A DNA stretch of 45,811 nt, taken from NCBI GenBank assembly GCA_032718475.1, contig JAUCBJ010007736.1:1-45811 (forward strand), given 5' to 3'. The notes under the pieces are model-generated. The model saw nothing but the letters and a program-made list of their open reading frames with translations, was not told where the DNA came from and made no database searches. Position numbers and translations under genes: made by a program. Below are positions 30,204-40,170 of this stretch, piece by piece (within the stretch, counting starts at the first letter, position 1; each line of letters begins with the position of its first letter). Origin of the DNA: Nemertoderma westbladi (lineage: Eukaryota; Xenacoelomorpha; Nemertodermatida; Nemertodermatidae).

Positions 30204-30686
30204 AAGTTAGGTCATATCCTCTTGTTCTGCCGATGTTGAAGGCTGCTTGTTCAATTAAACTGTAATTCTAAAACATTAATATTATCTAACAATATTTAGT
30301 ATATACAGTACAGTGTATATATATATATATATATATTTACCTTGCATGAACCATACAAATAGGCCGCTTACTTACAATTTAAATTAAATTTCTACAATTT
30401 AGTCTGTACTGTCAGACTGTATCATGTACAGTACAATGCATGTGCATGTACAGTATGTATGTACAGAATAAAGTAGAATGGCGTTTCTAACACCTCACGT
30501 TCAGGTATCAGTTAATTTTATTTCAATTTTATTGTATACACGTGATTTATTATAAACTACCGTGCAGAGATACGTACACTTAATTTTATCTAGACAAGTC
30601 AATTTTATTATATAATTTTATAATGCCTAACTTAACTGCCGTCCATTAATTTACAGTAATTGCATAGCGATAATAATCACATAGCG
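30204..30686. other. AT-rich sequence, no gene; TA microsatellite
   Basis: A TA dinucleotide run at about 30315-30336, and clustered TGTACAGTA words at 30420-30470. No coding signal. Confidence 0.6.
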
Positions 30687-30765
30687 ACGACCCCCATGGA
30701 AACGAGACGCAGTCTCATGGGGCTATCCTCGAAGACAAATCATTATTATTCAATGTTTTAGAGAC
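30687..30765 (+). repeat. LINE 3' tail fragment
   Basis: The segment CCCCATGGAAACGAGACG followed by GTCTCATGGGGCTATCC forms the hairpin found at the 3' end of CR1/L2-type LINEs. It is followed by ATTATTATT, a typical short-repeat tail. Compare the related tail at 5770-5905. Confidence 0.5.
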
Positions 30766-31752
30766 CCCGTGCAACTACATGCGTATATCCTATGACCATC
30801 GTATTTTCAGTTCAGTAACATATTAAAATATTTTTTTTTTATAAACATACAGTACAGACATTTCTAACCTATTTTAAATTGGACCATTTTATTTTCAGAA
30901 ACATATTTCAATATTTTATATAAATATACAATACAGTACAGTAGAGATGCTTAATGAACAATTAATATATCTGATTGAAGGTCTTTGTATTGGCTTTGTC
31001 GGTACCTTTGTTGTTCTGTTAACTATTTTATTATGTTATCGTTATTGTTCATATTTTAATTGCGTAAACTTTACCTAATTTGACGTCTAATAAAAAATTC
31101 AAATTCCAATTGGACATAGCTCGATTACTTAAAACAATGTAAAATTATAATTACCTGCAGACCGGTAAGTTGTGATTTATTTATATATTCAGTAGGCCTA
31201 TTGTGCAGTTATGTATTTATAATATATAGAAAAAAAATTAATAAAAAATGGCTGTCAGGAGTTATCTGGCTATCGCTAATCAGTGTTAGACACTTGACAT
31301 TTACAGAGAGTTGGAGTATGCCTTACTTTGGGTGATTAAAAAGGCAGTGATTTTTTATGTCCTTTTATTTGACTTTTTTTGTCCTCATTTTTTTACGAAT
31401 TGTGCATAATGACTTTTGTTGTCCCTTTAATGACTTTTGTTGTCCTTTTAATGACTTTTTATGTATGTATTTCTTCAAACTGTCTGACTGCTGATTTCTG
31501 GACTGTCAGACAGTTAATTTCAACATGCCTATGCCAAAACATTCAAAATTTGTTGATTTCTGGTCTGTCGGACAGTTGATTTCACTATGCCTGTGCCAAA
31601 ACATTCAAAATTCCATGATTTATAGACTATGAGCTAGATTTCCATATGCGCCTATGGTAAAAGACTCTAAATTTAATAGTTTGTGATTGTTGTCGATAAT
31701 CGATTACCACATGACGTAGCAAAACACTCATTTTATAGCCAACAACTATTAC
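30766..31752. repeat. AT-rich sequence with short tandem repeats
   Basis: 31360-31460 has repeated GACTTTTGTTGTCC/TTTTAATGACTTTT units. 31490-31680 has two to three units of about 70 bp with GTC(A/G)GACAGTT and CAAAACATTCAAAATT. No coding region recognised. Confidence 0.6.
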
Positions 31753-32345
31753 CAATTGATGGAAAGGAGCAGGTTAAGGTCGGATTTTCTAACCAAAACA
31801 ATAAACAGTCACTTTACCAAATGAAGGAAAGGAGCAGGTTACAGAGGCTAGCCTTTCTCACCAAAACAATAAACGGTCACTTTACCAAATCATGGAAAGG
31901 AGCAGGTTACAGAGGCGGGATTTTCTAACCAAAACAATAAACAATCACTTTACCAAATGAAGGAAAGGAGCAGGTTACATAGATGGTCTTTTCTAACCAA
32001 AACAATAAACGATAACATTAATAATTGAGAGAAAGGAACAGGTTACAGAGGCGGGATTTCCTAACCAAAACAATAAACGATCACTTAACTGATTGAGGGA
32101 AAGGAGCAGGTTTACAGAGGCGAGATTTTCTAACCATAACAATAAACAATCACTTAACTAATTGAGGGAAAGGGGCAGGTTACAGAGGCGGGATTTTCTA
32201 ACCAAAACAATAAACAGTCACTTTACAAAATGAAGGAAAGGAGCAGGTTACAGAGGCGGGCCTTTCTAACCAAAACAATAAACGGTCAGTTTACCAAATC
32301 AGGGAAAGGAGCAGGTTACAGAGGCGGGATTTTCTAACCAAAACA
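31753..32345. repeat. Minisatellite, about nine units of 62-72 bp
   Basis: Head-to-tail copies contain GGAAAGGAGCAGGTTACAGAGGCGGG, TTTTCTAACCAAAACAATAAAC and (G/A)(G/A)TCACTTTACCAAAT. Nine occurrences of AACCAAAACAATAAAC or variants are counted. One copy also sits inside the piggyBac element at 2384-2455. Part of the array stays open in one frame only because unit lengths allow it. Confidence 0.9.
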
Positions 32346-33255
32346 ACCGGTCAGCCGTACCGTAGGCCTACCATTACCGTATTTATATGGTAGGCTACAC
32401 AATAGGCCTACAGCAGTACCGGTGCCGGAACCGGTACTAAAATACATGCTTTATACCTACATCTGTACATACAATACAGCAATACTGCAAAATAGTGCTC
32501 TATATACTAATACCGGTACTGATAGCCTGAGAGAACAGCAGTAGAGAAACCGGTAGCATGGAACCTAGCGGTAAATTTCTGGAGGACATAAAAATTCAAA
32601 AAAAAACTAATACCGGTACTGACGTGTGTTGTGTACACTCTACCGGTACTGTACAGCACACACACCCACATAAGACACAATAGGCCCATAGTCAGAGGTG
32701 GTGGCCAGTCTGGCTGTGGGTGCTTAGTCAGTCTGTGTATTCTACTTGCTGTCGTGTCATTACAGTAGGCTTACCTGCTTACAGTACTGCAGTACCGTGT
32801 ACCTTGATTAAGTGCAGCAAAAATAAATAGCAGGGTTTACCAAGATATTGTTTTGAATTTCCCGCCTTAGGTTTATAGTAATATAGTTGATTAAATCCAA
32901 GGCACTAGAGATGCAAAGATGCACCTTTTTTTATAATTAAGGATAGCTTTTACTTATTATTTATTACGTTTATATTTTAGGTTATATTAAAAAATACCGA
33001 ACATGAAAAATATCGCGATTAAAATTATCGTGAGTTAAAATATTGCGAATGAAATAATCTATAATTTTTGGATTGAAACTTTAGCTTCCAACGAAAACAG
33101 TAATTTACTAAAAAAAAATAAATTTTTTTAGGCCTATCTATAGTTTTTTGTAAAAACACTTGATCTATGAATTAAAACGCTAGGTAACTAGTAGGGCCTA
33201 CCATAGAAACTAAAATAAACAAATATTAAAAAAAGATAAAAATTTTTATAGCTTT
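32346..33255. other. Palindrome-rich non-coding region
   Basis: Dense ACCGGTAC and TAGGCCTA words at 32346-32780, then AT-rich sequence. No gene recognised. Confidence 0.55.
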
Positions 33256-33327
33256 AAATTAATAAGTAATTAAACAGGACTAAGGATGATCCAACTCTAT
33301 AGCAAATGGAGCGGAAAAAATGAATTC

Positions 33328-33398
33328 GCCACCAGCGGGGATTGAACCCGCTTCTCCCGATAAACGTTCAGGTATGCTAACCACTACACCACGGAGGC
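33328..33398 (-). tRNA. tRNA-like sequence, copy 1 (anticodon position GTT; probably not functional)
   Basis: 71 bases fold as a cloverleaf: a 7-bp acceptor with one T-T mismatch, a 4-bp D stem, a 5-bp anticodon stem (CCTGA/TCGGG) and a 5-bp T stem with loop TTCAATC. The anticodon loop ACGTTTA has C at 33 and T at 37 instead of the usual T33 and purine 37, so a tRNA pseudogene or SINE head is likelier than a working tRNA-Asn. The 5' half resembles tRNA-Val (GTGTAGTGGTTA). Confidence 0.5.
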
Positions 33399-33643
33399 TC
33401 CTGCATCTTTCCGATTGATTTGCTATAGGTGGTAAGCTACCTTATGGTTGATATTGAATACAGTCCTCCTTACGGATGGATTTAATCTGTATTCTAATAC
33501 AGTAGCAGTTATGACCTGTACTGCAAACGAATATGTTATTGTATATGTGTTTAACATCCATAGATTGTATAAATTAATAAGTAATTAAACAGGACTAAGG
33601 ATGATCCAACTCTTATAGCAAATGGAGCGGAAAAAATGAATTC

Positions 33644-33714
33644 GCCACCAGCGGGGTTTGAACCCGCTTCTCCCGATAAACGTTCAGGTATGCTAACCAC
33701 TACACCACGGAGGC
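33644..33714 (-). tRNA. tRNA-like sequence, copy 2
   Basis: Same 71-base fold as copy 1, with one change in the T loop (TTCAAAC) giving a slightly better B box. Its flanks are duplicated along with it. Confidence 0.5.
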
Positions 33715-33880
33715 TCCTGCATCTTTCCGATTGATTTGCTATAGGTGGTAAGCTACCTTACGGTTGCTATTGAATACAGTCCTCCTTACGGATGGATTTA
33801 ATCTGTATTCTAATACAGTAGCAGTTATGACCTGTACTGCAAGTTACAGGTCATAACTGCTACTATATTAGAATACAGGA

Positions 33881-33951
33881 GCCTCCGTGGTGTAGTGGTT
33901 AGCATACCTGAACGTTTATCGGGAGACGCGGGTTCAATCCCCGCTGGTGGC
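33881..33951 (+). tRNA. tRNA-like sequence, copy 3, inverted
   Basis: Same fold on the plus strand, with one change in the variable region (AGAC for AGAA). It is preceded by a short inverted copy of the repeat flank. Confidence 0.5.
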
Positions 33952-33992
33952 GAATTCATTTTTCCGCTCCATTTGCTATAGGTTAGGTTTGG

Positions 33993-35258
33993 TTAAGTTT
34001 GGTTAGGGTTGTCTACTACGGTACTATTAATTTCTTCTAACGTATTATTATTACCCCCCCCCCCCCCCCCGCCCGTACGGCTACACCAGTTCTGGTTCTG
34101 TCGTCCGGTCCCTGTAAGTGGGGTATTAACAAACGTTTCCATTACTTCGGGCTCCCCATAAATACTACCCGAACCGGCCTCACTCTCTGATAATCCCAAC
34201 TGCGCCAGTTCTAGTCGGCGCTTCTGCTTGGCCTGATATTGCATAAGCCCCCTCAACCGGGCATGCATATCATCCCGCACACGCTTTCCCGTTCTCTCTC
34301 TCTCTCTATCCTCTCGCAAACTCTGGTCGGCCAACTCTGCCTCTCTCGCAATCCTCTCAAGCCTCCTCGCATCACGCTCTTTACATTCCCTTAGTTCCTT
34401 CTCCTCAGCCTCTCTAAAGTTCCTCGCGACCCTCTCAGCCCTCTCTTTATTCTCTCTCACCAACTCTCTCTCTTTCTCTAACAACGCAGTTCCCTCATCC
34501 AACTGCCTCTCTAATTCTTTCTGGTCTAGCGCCACCATGTATAGTTGACACGCCAGATCTATCTCTAACACCCTTCTTGCTTTTGCGGAGGATGTAGCGG
34601 ACTTATCGGTCGCGACGGACTCCCGTCGCCTCTCTGTCCTACTAACTTTCCCCCACTTTCTGGGGTTCTCGCTAACCGACGAGACCGAGTTAACCTCGGG
34701 TTCGCCCTTGTGCGGATCCGCCCAACCCACTAACTTAATTCCCATGGCATCCACTAAATACGGCCCTACCTACACTATTTCAGGCTCCATAACCCCGGAT
34801 TGCCACAGTTCGAATAGTTCGGTGGCGACCCCCCTCGCTCTCTCACTCGCCAGTTCTCCCTGCCCAAAACGAACTAGATACCGAAAGTGTTTATTCGACT
34901 CACCTAGCTGCTGGCTCAACTTTCCCTGGTTTACCTTCTCTCCCTCTTTGGCCTCCTTCAACAGTTTCTTAGTGGCGTTGTAGGCCCGTCGAAGCCGATC
35001 GCTGGTCCCGACGTCCTCCTTGCCGACATCTCCTCCTCCTCTCCTGGTTCGGCGTCGTACCGTCGCCGTTCCGGTGGGCCGTCTGTTGCCCTCGGCCTGT
35101 GGCTGGCCGGCGACTTCGGTACTCCGACCGCCGTCGTGCGTGGACTCGTCCCTTCCTCGTGGTAGACGGCCGCCCTCCGCTTGGGCTACCGGATCGTCCC
35201 TCATCGGCGAATCCGGCGTCGCAGGTCGATACCGACTTGTCACGGCCTTGCGGATCAT
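33993..35258 (-). pseudogene. BEL/Pao-like gag N-terminal region, interrupted by a stop
   Basis: Two blocks in the same frame: 35258-34770 (ATG start, 162 residues, Arg/Gly-rich then helical) and 34754-33993 (253 codons). They are separated only by a TAG at 34772-34770 and five more sense codons, so they are one gag broken by a nonsense codon. The second block has a long charged coiled coil (ALLEKERELVRENKERAER...) like the Gag of element 1, and ends in a Gly run that corresponds to a C run of about 18 on the plus strand. It then stops at the tRNA-like repeat, so the rest of the element is missing. The frame is open upstream to about 35325. Assignment to BEL/Pao is by context; the sequence itself is low in signature motifs. 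Confidence 0.55.
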
Positions 35259-35801
35259 TTGGTTGGTGTCATCCGGGGTCCGCGGCAGCGTCCTCTCTCC
35301 CTCTGGATCTACTATAGTTTTAGTTTAGTAATAGTTTTACTGTGACGGGATCAAGGGATCCCGACCGGGTTAGGTTTTTATGCGTCACAGCATGCTGATG
35401 GGTGGATGTGGAAAAGGTTTGAGTTTGATGTTCAACTGAGTATAATATAAAGGTAGTGATAGCAAATTGGATAAGTGTACAGAACGGTAGCAAGATAATA
35501 AATCAGTGTATGGCAGCACCGCAATGATGGTAAAACTAAAATGCCGGTCTGCACTGTAACTGACAACTGAATAAACTGGACCAGTAACGGCATAATATAT
35601 GTATAATTACTGTGGCCTTTCACCTAGTGGATGCTCTCCCTTGCCCATATTGGCTAATAATCTACTTCACGCCTCTCCACTCTCTGGGAGTGTTTCCCCC
35701 CCTGTTGGCCCCTGCTGGCTGTTTCCCCTTCCGAGGTGGTTTGACCTCTAACCTCCTTTTGTGTGGCTTTGGGGTTTGTGTTGTCCCCGGATATTGGTTG
35801 T

Positions 35802-35833
35802 GATACGAGATTAGTTATTGCTAATCTCGTATC
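35802..35833. repeat. Perfect 13-bp hairpin, loop 6
   Basis: GATACGAGATTAG pairs with CTAATCTCGTATC around TTATTG. Confidence 0.8.
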
Positions 35834-35883
35834 TCCAACATATTGCTGAAAAAGGTGCCACTTCCCATTTGTGAGGGTAATGG

Positions 35884-35970
35884 AGCGGAATTGAATCCGC
35901 TCACACTCCCCCCCATGCTATCTTCCCGGTGAGAAGATAGCATCATCTATAAGTGCGCTTCAATTCCGCT
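35884..35970. repeat. Nested hairpins
   Basis: Outer arms AGCGGAATTGAA (35884-35895) and TTCAATTCCGCT (35959-35970) enclose a perfect 11-bp stem ATGCTATCTTC/GAAGATAGCAT (35915-35943, loop 7). Confidence 0.8.
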
Positions 35971-36063
35971 GGAGCCCGATCTACTATCAGGTGTGGGGTG
36001 GAGTTCTTTTCTTGGAGTCGGCTTTCCAGGCCGCTCCCTCTGGGTATGATATTACTACCCCTT

Positions 36064-36095
36064 CTTGGTGCAACCGCAACCTATGTTGCACCAAG
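36064..36095. repeat. Perfect 11-bp hairpin, loop 10
   Basis: CTTGGTGCAAC pairs with GTTGCACCAAG. Confidence 0.75.
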
Positions 36096-36129
36096 ACATC
36101 TGATGTCTCCGTTTGAGACAATTGTGGAC

Positions 36130-36870
36130 TCGTCACACAATTTTAAAAACTCTCACTCAAACTCACTCTAACTCCACTTCAGCTCCACTCTAACTCCACT
36201 CTACTCTATCTAACTTCACTCTGCTCCCTTTAACTCCACTCTGAATTCCACTCGTCTACATTCTCACCCGCCAACACCTCCTCTCCATACTTCTCTCGGG
36301 ACTGCTCTCATACTCCTCTGTTCTCTACCACTCCCAAAGGTGCTAAATTTCTTATGCTACTATACTGTGCTATCATTCTATCTACCTTGCTACTTACTTC
36401 TTACTTACTGCTTACTATGTAACTCTCTTACTACTAATTCTAACTTACTTCTTACTTACTACTTACTATGTAACTCTCTTACTACTAACTCTATTAACTC
36501 TACTAACTTTCCAACTCTCTACTAACTCTCTAACTCTACTAACTCTCCAACTCTACTTACTCCCTAACCCTCTAACTCTCTAACTACGTGGTGCTTTCGG
36601 TGCCCACAACCCCTCTACTCTCTTTCTACGTGGCGCTTTCGGTGCCCACAACCCCTCTGCTACTACTCGTGGTATGTCAATATACCAAACTCCCTATACC
36701 TGCCTACTTCTAACTCTCCTCTTACTCTTACTAACTTCGACTAACTTTCTTACTACTACTTCTTACTAACTTCTACTAACTTTCTTACTTCTACTTACAA
36801 TCTAACTTCTACTAACTTTCTTACTTACTTACTATCTAACTTCTACTAACTATTACTTTCTAACTTTCTA
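36130..36870. repeat. CT-rich degenerate tandem repeats
   Basis: Variants of ACTCTAACTCC and TTCTACTAACTTTCTTAC, and a duplicated GTGGTGCTTTCGGTGCCCACAACCCC block at about 36590-36655. One strand is almost free of G. It ends in TTTTATTATTTTGTTATT. No gene. Confidence 0.75.
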
Positions 36871-36984
36871 CTTATTTTATTATTTTGTTATTTTATTATT
36901 TTATTATTTTTATTATATTTGTGTAGGAAGGGCGTCTTGCCCTCATTCCCACCCCCCTCAGTCCAACATTTGGACGACTAAACT

Positions 36985-37206
36985 CTAAGGTGCCCCTTCT
37001 ATTAGGCAGCACTTTCCTACAGCCCTCCTGTAGGTCTTCCTCTCCTTTGCTCCCATCTTGCCTCCTATTCTCACCCCCACCGACTGGACTCTTCCGTCCT
37101 CGTCGGGGTATGTATCTACCACTCTCGCTAGCCTCCTCCACCACCCTAAAATCCGGTCTTTCCGCCGCCTTCTTGACTTCCTCATCTCCTGGCAGCAAAA
37201 TGCCAC
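36985..37206 (-). pseudogene. Integrase C-terminal (DUF5641-like) remnant
   Basis: In another minus-strand frame within the 3' part of the previous feature, translation gives ARVVDTYPDEDGRVQSVGVR, then YRRAVGKCCLIE. This matches the layout of the tail of element 1 integrase (GRIIETY, DGLVRSVEL, NRPVGRLCLLE). It marks the true 3' end of pol after an internal deletion of several kilobases plus a frameshift. Confidence 0.75.
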
Positions 37207-38542
37207 CCCCCACCTTGTCGTCTCCCGGTGGCAGAATGAAAAGAAACCGAAAGAACAGACAAAACAGAATGGACAATAGTAATCCTATCCCTTTCCACCC
37301 TGTCTTCTTGTTTGACCTTCCCCTTCTCGGTATGCCTCTCAACCGGACTGGCGTCTCCTCCGGACACTCCTCCGGACACTCCTCCGGGCACTCCTCCGGA
37401 CATCTCGCCATCCACTCTTCCCCATCCTCATACCGATAGTTGCTGGGAACATCCTTGTTCCATCCCATCGTCTCTAAGTCTTCCGCGTCGAATCCATTCT
37501 CCTCCGCCCACTCTCTTGCTGTTGCTTCCCCTCCTAACTGATCTACTGATGGTAGTTTCCTGGAACTATCCTCTATCTTTTCAACATGCCCCACTATGCG
37601 TGGTTCCAGATCTATACACAACTCCTGGTATCTTCCCCCGGGCCGCTTCTCACATGGGCCCTCCCCATCGCCCGTCTCTGGTTTCTTCTCTACGTCCTCA
37701 ACGGTGCCTGGTAGCATGCACCCTGATGTCTCCGACACCCTGGATGGAACCTTGGTTTTAATTGGGCCGCTAAGCGTCCATCCAAACGGCGTGAGAATCG
37801 CCGTCGGATCCCGCTGCTTATTCTCTCCAAAGACTGTTCTTACTCTCTCGTGGGCCATCGGGCAAACCATTCCCACTATGATGGATACCTTCCTGACGTC
37901 CACCTCCGGTATCGAGAAATCGATGTCATCTAGGAATCTATACTGCTCGACCTCGATGTTAGTTGGTCGCCTGGCGTTTATATTGATCGATTCTATAATC
38001 TGTATGGGGTTGATGGTCGCCCCATAGTCACATCCTGGTGCTATTGCTGATATCTTGCACCGTCCCATCCTCATCTCCAGGACCTCATCTTTACTCGAGA
38101 TAGTAGTTACCGCCATCCTACTTGGCCTCGTCTGTAACCCTATCTCCTCGGCCACCCAGTTCTCCACCAGCGTGAAGCCTGCTCCGCTGTCGACCAGCAT
38201 CAATGTTGTGACTGATCGGCCGCCCCTTCCTGTTATCTTCACTGGTACTACCCCGAGTAGTACTTTCCTCTTTCTTCTTGCCCCTGTCGTGCTCGTAGCT
38301 ATTGTTTGGCCTCCAATCTCATCGTCTCCTATCGCTGTTTCTCTACACTCTCCGAGTCTGTGTCCTTCTACCACACAACGATGACATAGTCCGTTTGCGT
38401 CTGCATAGGCTACACGATCTTGTTTAGGCAACGCTTGCCAATGCTTACAACTCATGGTCTTATGGGTTTCATCCCTATGTAATTGACATTCGAATCCTGG
38501 ATTGTAGCGTTCCCTGTAAAGTCCTTCATGTATCGCGCGTAG

Positions 38543-38547
38543 GTTTA
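38543..38547. other. Candidate target site of element 2 (GTTTA)
   Basis: Five bases immediately before the element 2 LTR. The second copy would lie after its 3' LTR, beyond the window. Confidence 0.35.
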
Positions 38548-39796
38548 TGTAAAAGCTTCTGTGGGATATAACTGGCCCTTTTGCTTCGCAATCCAGTTTC
38601 CCCCCTAGGCGCTGGAATACTCTAAAAGGCTCTATAACTATATATATATTCCCCTCGCCCGCAAGGTACCGTTATAGGTGTTTTAACGGACATAAAAGTC
38701 ATTCTGCTATATACGTGTTTTGGCGGACATGGTAAGGCAAAAAACCTGCAATGCACCAAATACCTTTACACAGCTTAGCCTTGATGATTCAGATTACGAC
38801 ATCTAACAGCTGGTTGGTGGTTGCTGACATGGGAACAGCCATTGGACGCATGGTTCTTTGTTTAGCTTAAGCCAATCAGAGCGATTTTTTCTGTCAATGT
38901 GGAGATATTCGGCCGATCATACTAGGAGTGTTCAGTCTTACTGTTTTTTGTGATACTTTGTGTTGTTTGTATCTAGGCCAGGAACACCGGCTCTAGAGTC
39001 AACTCGTTTTTCATACTTTAGAAGAAACATTAGTAGGCTTAAATTATAGAGCGTATAACTGTTATCGGTCCATATCAGCCCAGTTCATATCATAACTTAA
39101 CATACCGTCTTAATGCTGTTTACTGTTGTGTTTTGGTTGAATATTATTTGGAGAACATATATAAAGAACCCAAATTTCCCAATTTTCTTGATACACTACA
39201 GGTTAGAGAGACGGGTTATATACAGCGATTGCGACTTATATTATTGTGGTTTGTAGTGAATTTAATGCTATTTGATAAGCACTACATGAATCCGTTGCTG
39301 TTTTCTTTATATATGATAAAATTCATTGACGGTCGGCAAATTAGTGAGCAGTATTGTGTGTTACCGGTAGCGTGCATGATTGTGACTGATAACTAAGCAT
39401 TTCCTAAAGAATGCGCCTCATACGTGAATCATAAGCCTTACCGACTTACCGTTGTGATTAGTATAAGTCATATCTCTGTTTACTTAGATAGAGCGCCACG
39501 TCCTAAAGGAACTGTTAATATTTCCCGAAAGTGAATAATATTGGTCAGAAATTATTTATTAACGATCAATCGAATAATACAATACAGTAAGCTTACACTG
39601 CAATAATAATCTAAGCCCTCAGAATCCAGTCTCCCGGGTATATCCAGCGGGTGAATGGACGCGCACTAGGCTGGCTTCTGCTAATGTTGTGTTTATTGGT
39701 ATTAAATATTTGTCATCTTCTAAAGTCTATTTATAAACCAAAAGACATATAAATTTTGGCAGGTTAAACTGCTAAAGGTCTTCAAAAGCGCGTACA
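38548..39796 (+). repeat. Element 2 5' LTR
   Basis: Starts TGTAAAAGCTTCTGTGGGAT and ends near GCGCGTACA, matching the element 1 LTR ends (TGTAAAAGCTTTTGTGGGAT, GCGAACA). Internal stretches such as TAGATAGAGCGCCACGTCC also match. Much more diverged than the two element 1 LTRs are from each other. A 87-codon frame at 39133-39396 inside it is judged incidental. Confidence 0.8.
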
Positions 39797-39839
39797 ATAA
39801 CAGTTATTGACTTTATTGCAGTAAGCAATAAAGTTGAAA

Positions 39840-39990
39840 GTACCGGTCAACCGGTAAACCTGAACCGGTACTTCTGTAGGTCAGTAGGCCCAACTGCCAG
39901 AACCGGTACTGCTGTAGGTCCGTAGGTCCAACTGTCAGAACCGGTACTTCTGTAGGTCCGTAGGCCCAACTGTCCTAACCGGTACTTCCC
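39840..39990. repeat. ACCGGTAC(T/T)CTGTAGGTC minisatellite, about 3-4 units of 46-48 bp
   Basis: Copies carry GAACCGGTACT, TCTGTAGGTC(C/A)GTAGG and CCAACTGTC/GCCAG. Located just after the LTR; element 1 has a shorter related patch at 25590-25650. Confidence 0.7.
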
Positions 39991-40170
39991 GTATAAGTAC
40001 ATTAGTATTATTCGATTTTGATTATTGTATACCGGTAGGTCTCGATATTAAATCGGGGACGCCTGGTTTTTATTGGGATTTTACTTAGGTCTATTTCTGT
40101 CAGTTTTATTTCCTAGTAAGTTAATATTGAGCTGAAGACGTGTAAGTCTGCTCAGATTGTTCAGATAATT

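Larger units (their letters stand above)
33256..33981. repeat. tRNA-containing repeat: two direct copies and one inverted partial copy
   Basis: Copies of about 280 bp at roughly 33256-33530 and 33564-33841 share flanks (ACAGGACTAAGGATGATCC, AATGGAGCGG, TAAGCTACCTTA). A third inverted, shortened copy (33842-33981) starts with the reverse complement of the GTAGCAGTTATGACCTGTA flank and lacks the middle. The last two copies form a large inverted repeat. Confidence 0.8.
35341..36950 (-). repeat. Probable LTR of the second BEL/Pao family (boundaries tentative)
   Basis: Lies between the integrase tail of one copy (ending 36985) and the gag start of the next (35258), both minus strand, where an LTR would be shared. 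A purine-rich GAGGGGGGTGGGAATGAGGG (about 36958-36938, element strand) precedes it. The 3' edge ends CCCGTCACA at 35341. No second copy lies in the window to fix the ends. Contains the hairpin cluster and a CT-rich tandem region. Confidence 0.4.
36896..38547 (-). pseudogene. BEL/Pao gag zinc knuckle and protease, cut at both sides
   Basis: From the element 2 LTR edge at 38547 the minus strand is open; ATG at 38455 gives 519 residues. Numbering from it: CX2CX4HX4C knuckle at 24-37 (CHRCVVEGHRLGEC), aspartic protease DSGAG near 86, and the BEL-typical GWTLSGP near 230. After that the normal linker and the whole RT, RNase H and most of integrase are absent. Instead come an EECP repeat (about 352-366), a hydrophobic stretch (IGLLLSILFCLFF, about 392) and a tail that reads the integrase end in the wrong frame. 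The hydrophobic stretch is therefore probably accidental. The upstream gag continues beyond element 2, outside the window. Confidence 0.7.

Noticed and set aside
31683-31928. 81-codon frame across the minisatellite start
   Set aside because: Repeat unit read in one frame; not coding.
33976-34012. Telomere-like TTAGGTTTGGTTAAGTTTGG
   Set aside because: Only a few degenerate units, no array; probably chance or decayed repeat.
36990-38384. Several 100-150-codon plus-strand frames rich in Pro and Ser
   Set aside because: Antisense of the BEL/Pao gag-protease remnant.
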